Of a stretch of DNA of 64,000 nucleotides, positions 10,860-23,374 are shown in pieces. The notes under the pieces are model-generated. The model saw nothing but the letters and a program-made list of their open reading frames with translations, ran no database searches and was not told the origin of the DNA. The stretch lies in contig NC_039491.1 in the NCBI RefSeq assembly GCF_003590095.1, positions 2,790,001 to 2,854,000 on the forward strand. The letters are read 5' to 3'. The stretch comes from Trichoplusia ni (taxonomy: Eukaryota > Arthropoda > Insecta > Lepidoptera > Noctuidae). Within the stretch, counting starts at the first letter, position 1. The number at the start of each line of letters is the position of its first letter. The position numbers and the translations under genes were made by a program.

Positions 10860-13800
10860 CAATGAAACGTTCAATCAATACGTATTCACCGCGGGTGCAA
10901 TTTAAATCTCTTTTGTCTGCATGTCTGTGTATCTACAGTATTTTATCTTTGATTGTTTCCAAAATGTTTGTAGTTCTCTTCTACTATCACTCCTTATTTT
11001 CTTTTGAATCTATGTTTTACTCAAATTACTATCGGATGTGTAAATCACGGGCCTCGTAAACACCAGTTAATGATACACTAAAACGTATTCTTAAATCGGT
11101 TCTCATTAAAGTTGCTTAACAAACGATTATCGAAGTGATAACCAAGGGATTAAATGTTTACGTCAACAATTTCTCAAATAATTTAATAATGTTATTGCAA
11201 ATTAACCTCATTTTAAGATATTAAGATTTTCTGAAGCTCATCCTCGATCCAAACCCTCCAAGGTTAAATTGTTCGCTGAAATATTTATAAACACTTTGTT
11301 TTCATAACTTAAAATTAAATATCAAGCCTCTCAAGTCAGCAATTAGAAGTATTTTGTCTCGCCGAACAACCCTCCGATATCGGGATTAATCCGCAGAAGG
11401 AAATCTTTTCAAATGAACTCTTACTTTATTTCAATTTTGCTTCATAAAGTTTTAAAAACGTTTTGATGATGAAACCATGGCTTATGAATAGACTTCATTT
11501 TGTGACTGATTCAAAGTTAAATAATTCAACAAGGCAGCTTGCTTCTTTATAAAATTTTCATCAAAAAGTTTTATAATGATCTACATGTTAAGATAAATAT
11601 GCAAACATACAATTTTCCTACTAAGAATTGTTGTCTGTAATTTGTAACCATTAAAGCTAATCAATCTATGTAGTTGTAAAGTATAGTTAGTTAGTATGCC
11701 TTTGAGCGAGCCGGGACAAGGTGATAATGACTAGGTCAAGGTGTTTCCTAGCACCCTCCCCTAACGCGCATATACTATAACCGAAAACAAATACAACTAA
11801 AATAGTAACTCAAATAATCAAAAATAACTAAAAAACCCTTTCTTAAATTACATTTGACGTTAATTATGGATAGATCAAGTGTTTATAAATTCACGCGATT
11901 CATAATGGCTGCTATAAATGATTTTTAATAAATTATGCACAGCGAATTAATAATGCACGCCTTGTAGCCGACTCACTAATAATTAACTTTATTTATTATT
12001 ACGTATTGTGAATAATACTCGTTTGGTAACGGCTAAAGCTTATTGTAAAGACTATATCGGTTGCTAGTCTAAGTCTTATTTCGACTTTAACTTACCATAA
12101 CATTTTCTTTCCTTTACAAGAAAACTAAAACAATTAAACTATTTTCAATTTGATGCGACTTTTAGATGCCTTATCCTTTTTTTTATTGATGAACTAAACA
12201 AAAGACAAATTCTACTAATTATTTCGAAATTTGCATATTTCTAAAGGCAGTAAGTAGCAAACGAACAATATGCGTAATTTTATAAAGGCACACAACATTG
12301 CTAATCATTTAAAACGAACAATGAACCAATCTTAGTTTTTAAACTGTTTGAATAGTGAAACAAAAGAAACAAATGAACAATGACTACTTCTCTGAATTCA
12401 ATCACATTTGAGCAGCCATGTCGGCAACGTTCGTTAATGACGCCGATGAATACCGCTTTTACAATTAAAACGAGAACCAATTTCAGGTATTTTGTAATTC
12501 AATTAAAAATTCGTCGACAAAACCATTCAATACTTGAAAAATTTAAACGAATCTCGTCCCGCAGTTCATTTTTAAATAATCTCTGACAGGTTTAAAATAA
12601 AATGGAGTTTAATTTTAACGTTAGTCTGTTTTTCTATCGCCAGCTCTCTGCAGTTGAGGCTTGCGGCTCTCATTAATCTCAGTTTTAATATTCGTGGGGT
12701 CGACGTTCTGATGAGTTTCTGTTCTTTTTATTGTTTATCTATTCCCACCAAGTAGTTTCTTTGTGTATATTATCATCTTTACTAGATAATCCCCTATCCC
12801 TTCTTCGTTTGAATTATTAGTCGTAAACTTATATTTTATTTGATGACTTCGTCTTCCTACATTCCAACTAAACACACACTCGCGGAGATTGTTTTGAATC
12901 AGTTGTTCTAATTCAGTTTTTAATATTGTTATTAATTTAGGTAAATGTGCGGTGTCTGACCGGAGTACTGTATATTCGTTACAGTAATAGTGTTTGAGTC
13001 ATAAATACCTGTTAATTTGGGATCGGCGTGGGGCATGCCCTAGCCCGACTCTGACCGGATTTCGGATTTCAATCGGCATCTGGAGATCCGTCAGGTTTGT
13101 TATGTTCAGTATTTTTTACAAATAGTTGTCTAACATCTGAAAATGTGACATCTTACTAAAGAAATCTGATTACTTGAGTATGCTGAGTCAAGTTTTGTAC
13201 GAAGATTGAAGAATATCTAATTTCAATGGACCGTTCGTATTTATAGTAGATTTAACGATATAGGAGACGAATCATCATTTATCTTACCAGCAATGAATGA
13301 TTGCTACTTACATAGTAAAGAATCAATAGATTTAAGAACATTTGCAACAACGTACGGGTACGATTATTTCAGTAGTTAAATGTCATGACGCTATAGGCAA
13401 CTTTGCACAATTTTTGTATCCTTTCGGCAGTAATACATGATAAAGGGAAATTAAAAATTTGAAAAAGTTGTTATTCGAAATGCAATTGTAATAGAAAGAA
13501 AGCATTCTCTGTTGATAGTGTTTTCAAGAGATATAGATAAATCAGAAACACTTGATGTTTCCGACGCAAAATTAAAAGGGTGATGCTGATCTGAATGCAC
13601 ATAAACAATACGTCAACAGCAGCATTTAGTAAGCAATTCGGGTATTCATAAATAACGTGAAGGTCATTCTTAACATATACGACTATACGTACTTCATGTA
13701 TCTCGTTCGCAGGAGTAACCTTTTCTAAAATAACCTTTTGACACGATGCTCTAAAGCCATTTTCCACTTTATTTACGTACTACTCGGACGTCAATTTTAG

Positions 13801-13864
13801 GGCTGCACTGTATTGGCGAGAATGCCCCAATTAATTGTGTTTGTACTCCGAATTGGTTTCATTT
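10860..13864. other. AT-rich gene-free stretch
   Basis: No coding exon, RNA gene or transposon ends were recognised. Some sequences look like splice sites but none is joined to an open coding segment. Confidence 0.4.
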
Positions 13865-13865
13865 A

Positions 13866-13942
13866 AACCTCCGACGCAAAAAGAGGTTTGTTATAAGTTT
13901 GAGTTGTCTGTCTGTCTTTCTGTATGTCTAACTCCCAAATTG
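13866..13942 (+). repeat. 'ccgacgcaaaaagaggtttgttataag' repeat fragment, copy 1
   Basis: The landmarks are cctccgacgcaaaaagagg, ttataagtttg and a run of 'tgtctgtctgtcttt'. The same order appears at 22016-22095. It is a short piece of a dispersed repeat family of unknown class. Confidence 0.45.
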
Positions 13943-15660
13943 AGCTATTGATTACAGTGAAGATTGTTTTAGCTTAATGGTGAATTATGTGCCAGTGTTC
14001 TTGGATACGTTTAATAATTCGGTCGAGCTTTTTACAAGTTTTGAGAACGAAAGTATGGAAGTATAAGAACTGACTGAAATAAATAGAATATTAATGACTT
14101 AATCCAGGGGATTCTGGCCTCGTTTGAGGCACAAATTCTTGGTGATAAATGGGATATAATCATCCGATATACAACTTAGAGTACTATTTACTACATCACA
14201 GTCTTTGCAATTCTGCTAAAGATTATTTTGACATTTGTCATGTGGCTTACTGTCAGGATCGTTTTTTGTTTTACGTCAGATCATGGTTGAGTAAATAAAT
14301 TACAAGTGTGAGGTGCCAACTAATGATATTATCTACATTCATTTTTTTCTTCCTATATTAATATGTCCAATTTAATATGTTCCAGTGCCTACCATAAATG
14401 CTGGATGGTTTTGTGGGTTACTGTTGTGGATTGTTGCAATGATGAGCTTTTGTATTTGCATTTGTTCCAATTTTCTGCACTCTGTTTAGTGCCATTGAAA
14501 TAAAGTAATTGTTTATAAGGCAATATCAAACAAAATACTTACCATTAACCTGCCTCTCCATCTGTCTATCACTAGACGTTAAATATTATGACCGTGGACT
14601 AGACCATTGATAGTTTCATAAACGACGTATTTCTTTTAGAAAAAAAAATGAGATTAAACAACTTTTGTTACAGTGTAAATTGGTGACCATTTTCTTTGAA
14701 AATTTCTCCTTTTCTGTGGCGTAAGCTGTGGTGTACGGTAAACTCATAATATTACTACTATTAATACATAATATTACTTCTCGACTTAATCTTAGTTCTC
14801 CACGAAACAATTCTTTCACCCCGTTTCCCGTACCTTAAGCCAAGTGGACTCAAGTCTATCAATACCTAAAACTCATTCCCATTAATTAAATAAACAAAAG
14901 ACTCACAATCCAACAGAAAAAAATATGCCTATTTTATTAAAAAGTAATAACATACCGTTTCGGTATAGGTACGTCACGCCAAAGCGAATCCAGCTTCCTT
15001 TCAACGCCCGCCACGTATCGTAATTTGCGAGATAATACCTCTTTCACCTTTCAACACTCCGAGTGCCGCTACACTAATGCACCTGCTTTCAGGCCCACAT
15101 CTACATAAACTCTAATAATAGACCCACTAAACCTCTACCATGAGACCTTAAGACGAAACTGACATTACTACAAAATTGGTACAGCACAATGCAATACGTG
15201 TAACAACGTCGCAGTTCGTCTACGTTAGCAGTATTTTTTCGATATCGTGGTACAGGCACTGGAGTATTATAAACATGTATTAAGATTTATGATACATTTT
15301 TTACCTTTACGTTATTTGAGGGATACATCTGTCAATCATCTTGATTTGTTTATATCAATCCGCGCCTCAGTAATGTGGAACGACTTACTCCATCGTTTTT
15401 TCTTCTAGCTTTATAACGAAAGCGTATATCTGTTCTATCGACTATTTGCGTGTTCCTCCCACATTATTTTTTACGTTTTTCGTGCTCAACAGATGATCGA
15501 TATGAATTGGAAATTGATTGTTCGTTTTATTAGTGGAGGTGTTTCGGATATCGTTGTTTATGCTCCTTAATAATGTATGTTAGTGTTGCATTTGTATTGT
15601 TTGATTGTACAAGTAATAGCTATATTCGTATTTATAGAATAGTAATCTTACTTTCGTATT
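13943..15660. other. AT-rich gene-free stretch
   Basis: Nothing was recognised. Poly-A/T tracts and short open frames have no protein-like content. Confidence 0.4.
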
Positions 15661-15661
15661 T

Positions 15662-15775
15662 GAGCCGACTGTGTCGCAGGCTCGATCCCCGTAGGACAAG
15701 CATTTGTGTGCTCCACGAATGCTCGTCCTGACTCTGGGTGTCTTTGAGCATATTACTTGAATGTTTCTGACTAAT
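15662..15775 (+). repeat. tRNA-derived SINE fragment
   Basis: A B-box-like ggctcgatcccc at 15679-15690 is followed by the typical moth SINE body (gtaggacaagcatttgtgtg, then ccacgaatgctcgtcctgac and ctgggtgtctttgagcat). The A-box part is poorly preserved. It is a decayed Pol III-derived retroposon, not a functional tRNA: there is no cloverleaf. Confidence 0.5.
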
Positions 15776-18700
15776 TGATTCCTTAAGGCAGTCGTACTTT
15801 AAAAAGTATAAGCTCTACAGTCATCTCGGACATTCAAACTCCGCAACAAACAAAACAGCATCGTTCCCTTGTTTTCCTAATACCATCGACTTTTATCTAG
15901 CACAATATTCACTCGCTTTCATGTTCGTTACTCACTCGAATTGGGGCGCAAATTCACTGGTGTTTGGAAATAACCCTGTTTAAGCGGAACCAACTCACCG
16001 CGGCTATCTATTGCTATTGGGCAGAGTTCGCTTTCTGGAGTACACTTAATGACATAGGCCCTGAACAATGTTGCATCGTATTAATAGAAAACTTAAAAAT
16101 GTACCAACCCCTTAACAATCGCGGGGCGGAATGACATTCCCTTTCGATAACCGACGTGACTTTGACTTTTGCGTTCAATGCATTCGTTTAGAAGTCAGAA
16201 AAGTGGTCTAGTTACTATGAAATTTATGCTATTCTTTAACTGACATTTTTATTCTAATAATTTTCGTTATGACAGCTTCAGAAATACATCATAGGTTGTT
16301 TAAATTTTATAACATGCGGAAAAACTGAAATTATGGACACGTTTTTACCCTTTTGGTAGGGAACTCTAGAAATAGCTTCACAGGCCTTGGATAGAGTTCG
16401 TTTTACGTTTAGTTTGTATACACTTAACATCAGTTCTTAATGTCCACACAGTTCCCTCTCGTCCCGAACTACAACAGAAAGCAATCTCACTAAAAGCCGG
16501 GAAACAATTGGTTAGTTTCACGTTTTGTATCGTTTCAGCCTTATACAGGGTGCACTGATTAATACACGCTCCATTTACATAATCTGATTGAATTGCCAAG
16601 TTCCCGGACTCACAATTGACCGAAATTTCCCAGTAACCGTCAAGTTTGAATGTTTTTGAAGGATTTTTTTTCCTATTTCAATTCAAATTTGTTAATTACT
16701 ACGAGGAAGTACCCATTAATTATTGAACCTATTGTTCTAATTTCTATTTTTGGTCTAAACTCTTTTAAAATTCAAAACTTTGCTATATATACAAAAACGT
16801 TGTAACTGCCAACAAAAAGATGTCTCCAAAAGATGATCAATTTTGTAGCAAAATGAAGCAAAGTCAATTGAATTGCAATAACATTGTGATATAGAAGCAG
16901 TGCTGTCTCAAACTTAGAAAACCTGAACGATAAGAAAGAGACGGAAATAATTGAAAAATTGTTGATGATTGGCTATTAAAATCATCACAAACACCATTAA
17001 AATAAAAATAAAAATCATATTGAAAAATCGTTATAGGAGATATTTCTTATGCTAAGTTCAGCTGAAGGCTAACGTCAAGCGTAAATAGGAATGAAAACGG
17101 TGTACGTTCTATTTACGTTCAATATCTGTCATATACATAGGTAGGTAGAAACACCAATCATATTCCTAAAGCGGAGTGCAGTGTAGCTCAAAGCAGAGCG
17201 GCCGTCCCACTGGAGAAGCAAATCCTGCAATATTATTTGCATACACGTACGGAACCCAAGACACACAAGTAAACAATAAAAATGGCTGCGATGGCACATA
17301 TTGGCTTTCTATCCAGACTGCAGTCAATAGAGTATTTTCAGTGATCAAATATTCAGTAGCCAAGTCTTTACTTTCATTACTTATTTTTCTAGCCGAAAAA
17401 GTTTCATTACAAATTGTTTCGGAAACCATAAACAAAATATTTGTTTGTGATGTTGTTGCAGTGTTATTTTAAAATTTTGTTTGTTTCATATTTTAACCAA
17501 ACAATCCGTCCTATATTTGTTTTTATACCTTTATTTACTTATTTAATGAATTATGTAATCTGTTTCGGTCAATGGGAGCTGATAAAAAGTTTTCGACTTG
17601 TTTATTATTTTTGGCGAAAGCATAATTTCTGAAAACCAAGGCCACGTAATTATAAGTGTACCTATAAAACTGTATTAATTAGATCAGGCTCGCTTGACAA
17701 ACTAACGGCTCTGTAATTCGAACCGGTCCTAAAAACAAATGTCGGACAGTTTGCTTTACGACTGTGACCGAAGCACTGTTGTTAGCAAACATTTATACTT
17801 TACATAATTTCCTTTGCATTTCAATGTCAAAATAAAACTAATTCCTCTTTAATTTCTTCAAAAGAAGCTTGAAATATTATTCATGTTCGCAATAGGCGCT
17901 TTGTCATTTATTTTTTTATTACCACGACAACAAATCCATAGCTTTTCTCGTTTTCCTTGAGGAAAATCAGCGCAGATTTTCCTGCCATTTCTTCAACTAT
18001 TTACTGTTTGCTTAATTACTTTTTACGAATCAACGATCCTGTCACGAATCAAAGGAGTTAATAACCTCTTTTAAGTATTTATATACGAAAAGGGTTTTTT
18101 TTTCATTATTCTTGCTTATTTGATGTAAGTAATTGTAACGACGATAAAAATCTACTGATAAAAAATGCAGTGAAAATTAAAAGCTTTTAAATTAGCGCTC
18201 TCCTAAGTTTCTGTTTTCAAAATAACTAGTTTACTCGGTAAGATTCTATTCTAAGAGAAAAGACTTTAAATGAATAAGTATCTGCCACAAAATGACAACT
18301 ACATCTACATAATAATAAAGTTCAAACAATCAATATTATGAGGCGGTGCATCAGCGGGCGAATTGGAAGGCAAACAACAATTTCATTAAACGCTTGATCC
18401 AATGTTGGTTTATTGGTTTCAAAGTAGCCTCTTACCTAGAAATAGCACTGTCACGGATCAATAAAATCTTGAACATGCTTAATTGGAAATTTTGAAGAGT
18501 TGCGGCTTTGTTCTTACGGAGATTGGATGTTAAGTAAAAGTTTGGAACAAATGTTGGTGATGTGTAATGAGTTTCGTAGATTTTCGTATAAACCTTTATC
18601 CTTTGACACGTTTCATCTTACCATCAGGTGAAGTACCTGTACGGGAAGGCAATGTTAATTACGTTTTGTTTTTTGTAGGGCATAAATACACACGCATTTA

Positions 18701-18881
18701 AGCGTACCTTAATATGGATAGCCGGAGTAGCAATTAAATTACATTAGATAACATTTTGTCTGTCTTTTTTGTGTGACCGTCTGTCATCGGTCTCGTCAAG
18801 AATCAGCAAAATGTCCAGTGAGCTATTATCGACCATATTTGGATGACAACATTTCCTTTGTAGACGTATTTTCTTTCATTT
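15776..18881. other. AT-rich gene-free stretch
   Basis: No supported gene. The 98-codon plus-strand and 89-codon minus-strand frames at 17166-17472 overlap each other antisense and resemble nothing known. A possible LINE-tail scrap (catcttaccatcaggtg) lies at 18615-18631. Confidence 0.35.
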
Positions 18882-18889
18882 ATTTGTAC
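18882..18889. repeat. Left target-site duplication (ATTTGTAC) of the hAT element
   Basis: These eight bases are repeated exactly at 20434-20441, directly outside the CAGRGACCGG inverted ends. An 8-bp duplication is the hallmark of hAT insertion. Confidence 0.85.
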
Positions 18890-20433
18890 CAGGGACCGGA
18901 CAACCCCACTTTAGAGTTAAGCCGTTTGACAGGGTAACCCGTACACGGGGTAACTCATATCGCAGTGTTACCTTTTGTTCGAGTTACATCCTCGAAACCC
19001 AGCGAAATGGTTAACACCTTCATTATGGTAACCACGTAAAGGGGTTAACCCCTTCAATAACTTAACCCTTTGAAGTGGTTACCTTCACGAAAGGCTTTTA
19101 TTCGTGTTACCCTGAATTACCCACTAAACTTGAGCGGCATACTTGCACCCTAGCGGCCCCTCATTGCTTTACTAAGACTACAGCTGATTTTCTTCTATCG
19201 CCGACGCGTCGCGCCGCGACTCGCGCCTCTCGGACAAACTACCTACGCGCGAAACGTCATATAGGTAACTAGCTGTTGCCCGCGACTTCGTCCGCGTGGT
19301 TAGAAGATATAAGTTAGGAATTTTTGAACGAAAGCCCTCGAAGATTAATATTTTTCCCCGTATTTGCCGCATTTTCCATTAAATCTTCGCTCCTATTAGT
19401 TGCAGCGTAATTTTATATACCTAGCCTAAAACCTTCCTCGATTATTGGTCTATTGAACACAAAATGAGATCAATTTTTTTAGATGAAATTATTTATAATA
19501 ATTTAAAAAAAAATCGAATACAAGTTTTTTTTCATTTTTTGCATTTTCTGAGAAGATTTGACGGGTGAATTTTCGATTGAAAATTAGAGTGTTTTTTTAT
19601 ATTAATTCAAAATAAGGTGAAAAAATAAATATTTTTAATCAAATCAATTACAGCGTATTTGGGACACAAAAAAGTAAGTTTTCACCAAATTTCGTTACAA
19701 AAATAAATTTTTGTAAAAGATAAAAATAAAAAACCACAATCTTGGTTTTTTAGATTTTTCACATAAATTTTGAGGTTATGTGAAAAAAATGTAAACACAA
19801 AAGTTTTAGATCTTTTTCTTTTAGAACTTTGCCATTTGACTTTTTTCGATACGAATTTTAGTTTTGCCGGAAATCGATAAAAACCGTTTTTTACTCTTCA
19901 AACGTCACTCCCACCCCCTTCCCGACCTCAGATCACCCGTAAATTATTTTTCTTTTCATTTTTATAATATTCCCCTCCTTTTCTAATGGGTTTCATCCTA
20001 CTATATTTTTTTTTGGTTTTAAAAATTATCGACCCTGGTCTACAAGTATAGACACGAAAAATATATATCACAACGTTTGAAAAGTGCGACAAGCAAAATT
20101 AAACTGTAAGATCATATCCACAATGATTTTTATTCCATGTTTACAAGTCGCTCGGTAAATGCAACAATGGCGCCGCTGGGCGGTAAGATGTCACGTGCGC
20201 TCGTGGTTATACTATTTTCAAACTAATGTCTATGATAAAGAGTGCATATTGCATTGTCTTAGGTTGGAGTGGGTTACCCTGTTACAGTGTTACAGGGTAG
20301 TAAAGGGTAACCTGTTCGGAACAGGGTTACAGTAATCCGTTCGAAGGTGTAACATATGTCATAGGGTTTTTTCTTGAAGCGCTTAAAAAAACCCCTTCAA
20401 AAACCCTTTCAATGAGTATCCGGCCGGTCTCTG
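18890..20433. mobile_element. Non-autonomous hAT transposon, complete, 1544 bp
   Basis: The left end reads CAGGGACCGGACAACCCC. The right end, reverse-complemented, reads CAGAGACCGGCCGGATAC, so the outer ten bases match at nine positions and follow the hAT CAGRG pattern. The element is flanked by a perfect 8-bp duplication. There is no transposase frame (longest about 65 codons), so it would need a hAT transposase supplied elsewhere. Both subterminal regions (about 18915-19125 and 20265-20410) are filled with degenerate ggGTTAACCcttt-type motifs in both orientations, probably transposase-binding sites. The middle holds a truncated Helitron (19269-19470) and AT-rich DNA. Confidence 0.85.
19269..19470 (-). 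mobile_element. Truncated Lep1-type Helitron nested in the hAT element
   Basis: The minus-strand 3' end is intact: CTAG (19269-19272 on the plus strand) next to a flanking A, with the small gc-rich hairpin cgcgacttcgtccgcg just inside. The body matches the copies at 25182, 26177 and 54830 (gctcctattagttgcagcg, ccttcctcgattattggtct) up to about 19470. The 5' end is missing. Confidence 0.7.
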
Positions 20434-20441
20434 ATTTGTAC
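20434..20441. repeat. Right target-site duplication (ATTTGTAC) of the hAT element
   Basis: Exact match to 18882-18889; it follows the terminal ...CCGGTCTCTG. Confidence 0.85.
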
Positions 20442-20778
20442 ACATTAAATGTTGATCGTCCGACTAGCAATTGACAGGTTAGATTTTTTACCAGTTCATT
20501 TTTTGGGGCAGAAATGTTAGTTTCCAACAGAGTCTTTTTCTCACGCCGAGTTAAATTAATACATTTTCCGCAATACAGCCTAACCATAAATGATGTCTAA
20601 CGATTCCACAAGCCAACCTCGTTTAAATAAGTAAATTGCGCACAATCAACGCGAACAACATAACAAGGTTTTTGTGTGACGTATCCGTGCGACACCGGGC
20701 TCATTAATTAATTAGCCCGAACGTTCGCTACGCCGCACACTCTTGATGACAATTTAGCTCTGACGTAATTGATGCTTT

Positions 20779-21250
20779 TTAGGGTTCCGCAGCCAAAAGT
20801 TAAAAACGAGACAATGTTAATTAGGCAACTCTATCTGTCCGTCTATTCGTATGTCCTTCTGACACTTAGCAATATGTCATGAATCGTGATAGCTAGACAA
20901 TTGCAATTTTCGGCAAAGTAGTCGATTCGCCCGAATCAGACGAATCGACTTCTTTTAATTTTGAATATTTTTAGTGCAGATTCACCCGAGACAAATTTAA
21001 CAGCGGGGGAATCCATTACACCAAAATTTTGTAATGCACTATTCGCCCGAAACTGAACAGATCAAATTCGAGCGAATCGACTACTAACCCCAATTTTCAC
21101 AGATTATGTATTTCGATATAATAGTTATAACACAAAATAATGATATCGTGGTTAAGCAACTGTTGAGATGGGCGTGATTTTGTTTTACTTTGACCTATTT
21201 TCGGGACCCTCAGTGTCGCGAGTCCGACTCGCACTTGAACGGTTATTTAT
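20779..21250 (+). repeat. 'ggttccg ... gtcgcgagtccgactcgcactt' dispersed repeat, split by a MITE
   Basis: It starts with tagggttccgcagcc, goes through ctgtccgtctattcgt and atgaatcgtgatagctagac, and ends with cagtgtcgcgagtccgactc. The stretch 20912-21090 interrupts it; without that insert the repeat reads continuously through caattttcacagattatg. Parallel copies lie at 45552-45795 and 56140-56405. Confidence 0.65.
20912..21090. mobile_element. MITE with 20-bp inverted repeats, nested in an older repeat
   Basis: Inverted repeats agtagtcgattcgcccgaat (20917-20936) and attcgagcgaatcgactact (21066-21085) match at 19 of 20 positions. The insert is flanked by the 8-bp direct repeat CAATTTTC (20904-20911 and 21091-21098), and removing the insert with one copy restores the host repeat. 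It has no coding capacity. The 8-bp duplication suits a hAT-type MITE; family assignment is inference. Confidence 0.7.
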
Positions 21251-22015
21251 ATTTTCTGCGTCATTGATTTTTCTATTAGATATTATTGACACCACATTTG
21301 TGGAAGTGTTATAATTGTTATTTTAAAATGTTTGCTAAGAACAAGAAGCACGTCAATCGTAATTTATTTCTTTTCGCCCCTGGTATAACAAGAGCAGAAG
21401 GAAAGCCCAAAAGAATAAAAAAATACCACATGAAATGTAAAAAACTTGTTTAGTAATTTAGACTACTGACTGAACTTAGCTTAAACTAAGTATTTCTTTT
21501 GCTTCAGACAGAAAGTGACTTCATACATCTGAGTCAAATTAAAAACTATTAAGAATCATTGACACAAATTAGTTTACCTTTCAACCTCAAGCAATCAAGT
21601 GCAAGTCGATCTAAGTAGTTGATTCTACCTTAAGCGCACTGCAAACCTCTACAAGAACGAAGCTACCCAACAAATTAAACGTTTTCCACCCAACATAGAA
21701 CCTCGCTAAACTCGTATCGATCGCCACAAGAATAAAGTCTACAATTTTATCTCATACTTGATTCTATTAAAAGCTTGCCCTTATGTTGGCTCATAATAAC
21801 GGCAACTGGGGCACAATATCGTTAAGTGAAGCAAGGTGGTGACCTTAACACCTAAGAAGTAATGGGGCTTTGTCGAGGCCGGGTATTACGTATAATAGAG
21901 TATGCACAATATCCGAGCTATGCCTCTAGTCTAGCGTATGTATGGTATATAGTATTACTAGCTGTTGATGGCGTCTTCGCAAGCTTGGATGTCGGTAACA
22001 GTTGCAAGGAAAGCC
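21251..22015. other. AT-rich gene-free stretch
   Basis: Nothing was recognised; the 67-codon frame at 21862 has no protein-like features. Confidence 0.35.
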
Positions 22016-22095
22016 CCTTTTTTAACCCCCGATGCGAAAAACGGGGATGTTATAATATTAATTGACGTGTCTGTCTATATGTCTGTGGCATGGTA
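22016..22095 (+). repeat. 'ccgatgcgaaaaacggggatgttata' repeat fragment, copy 2
   Basis: Same order of landmarks as 13866-13942: accccCGATGCgaaaaacgggg, ttataa, then a tgtctgtctatatgtctg run. Confidence 0.45.
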
Positions 22096-22177
22096 ATGAT
22101 GGAGTTATTTTAATTTGTTTTAAACATGAATTATGTGTGATAATCAGCTTTATTTTAAAAAGAAAAATATACATTGT

Positions 22178-22400
22178 TTACAAAGCGTCAAAAAAGACAT
22201 CCTCATTCCTGCCAAAGTGGGGAAACGTGCCCAGAAGGCTGGCTGCATTGCCACGTTGTATGGCAATGCTAATTCTTTGGGCAAAATATAGACCAGCCTT
22301 CTGATCACGTGTAGAGTCCACCAAACGCTTTGCGAGTTCTTTATAAAGAACTCGTGCACCTGGTCCCCATGTGACCCGAAACGGCTTAAAAATATAATTA
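22178..22400 (-). pseudogene. C-terminal fragment of a non-LTR retrotransposon polyprotein
   Basis: The minus-strand frame ending with TAA at 22180-22178 reads ...FKPFRVTWGPGARVL, then ELAKRLVDSTRDQKAG, YFAQRISIAIQRGNAASLLG and TFP...DVFFDAL. This series (GPWGP-like, KRL-D-TGD-like, QRIS-AIQRGNAAS-LGT) is the conserved tail of a widespread invertebrate retroelement protein. The open part is only about 70 codons and upstream sequence is unrelated, so it is a relic. The overlapping 85-codon frame in another phase is a shadow of it. Confidence 0.6.
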
Positions 22401-23107
22401 CCAACAAGGTTATTATATTTCCGCCGTTTTAGGGCTTCCGCAGCTCCAGCAGCGATAATTATTAGACTCTACATGTTTGATAGAAATCGGTCGAGCCGTT
22501 TAAGTTGTAGGGGGTGACAGTTTTAGTCTCGGAGGATTTTTTTTTAATTTTAAGAATTCGCCTTAAAGTTAAGCCTATATGTTCATCCGAGTTGTCAGCT
22601 ACCTCCATACCACGTTTTATCGAAATCGGTGCCACCGACTAGGCGTAAAGAGGTAACAAACCTACAAACTCACACAAATTACAATACCAGTGTTGGTACC
22701 AGTTATGTAGGTCCGCGTCGTACTTATTATAGGTGTTTCAAGGGTTTGTGCGTTCGGATCGAATGGAGATGATGTTACGTAGCAATAGGTGTAATATGTA
22801 TAGCGAAGAACGTATTCTTACTTCCTCTTAGATTTACTAAGTTGGAAAAAAATCTGCTTTTCATCCTTTCTTTTCACCAAATGGTTCCTTGTTAAACTGA
22901 AATTGCGTTACACACTAGTTGTTGCTCGATGTCGGTTATAACTGCAAAGGAAGTTCTGGAAATCCAGCGTTAGATCTAGTATCTACATTGAAGCCGCTTT
23001 GATTTACTGAGCGGACTGAATTTCCTGTGTTAGCTTCGCTGCCGGTGTAGTATACATCGCTATTGTCTATCCATTACGGTAATACTCTGTCTTGTGTAAG
23101 GATATTA
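22401..23107. other. Repeat-like debris without genes
   Basis: It contains phrases such as gatagaaatcggtcgagccg and ttatcgaaatcggtgccacc, which resemble the tcgaaatcggt(cc)agccgt motif of dispersed arthropod repeats. No boundaries could be set and no gene is present. Confidence 0.3.
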
Positions 23108-23374
23108 TATAAACTGGATCATCATCATCATCATCCTAGCCTTTTCCCAACTGTGTTGGGGAACGGGATGCAGCCATGTACCAGTGTTTTACAAGGAGCG
23201 ACTGCCTTTCTGACCTCCTCAACCCAGTTACCTGGGCAACATGATGTTCCTTGGTCAGACTGGTTGTCAGACGGTCTAGCTTCTGAATACCCGTAACGTC
23301 TGTCAAAGACGTGTATAAACAGCCGGGAAGCACCATTTAACGTGCCTTCCGAAACACAATTTTATAGACTGGAT
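23108..23374 (+). repeat. 'tcatcatcctagcc' repeat, copy 2, with 12-bp flanking duplication
   Basis: The body is about 23120-23362: a catcatcat run, cctagccttttcccaactgt, gacctcctcaacccagttac and acgtgccttccgaaacac, where it stops. The flanks tataaactggat (23108-23119) and tatagactggat (23363-23374) match at 11 of 12 bases, a likely target-site duplication. The 77- and 66-codon frames here are translations of the repeat. Confidence 0.75.

Noticed and set aside
10446..11059. Five overlapping open frames of 69-104 codons on both strands
   Set aside because: They all lie in or beside the GC-rich block, where stop codons are rare by composition. Sense and antisense frames are equally open and none has protein-like content.
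20013..20037. ATCGACCCTGGTC as the right end of the hAT element
   Set aside because: It pairs with the left end only by CCAGGG and leaves no target duplication. The end at 20433 has both matching ends and a perfect 8-bp duplication.
23063..23336. Coding frames of 66-77 codons
   Set aside because: They are translations of the tcatcatcc repeat; the same happens with the frame at 24247-24471.
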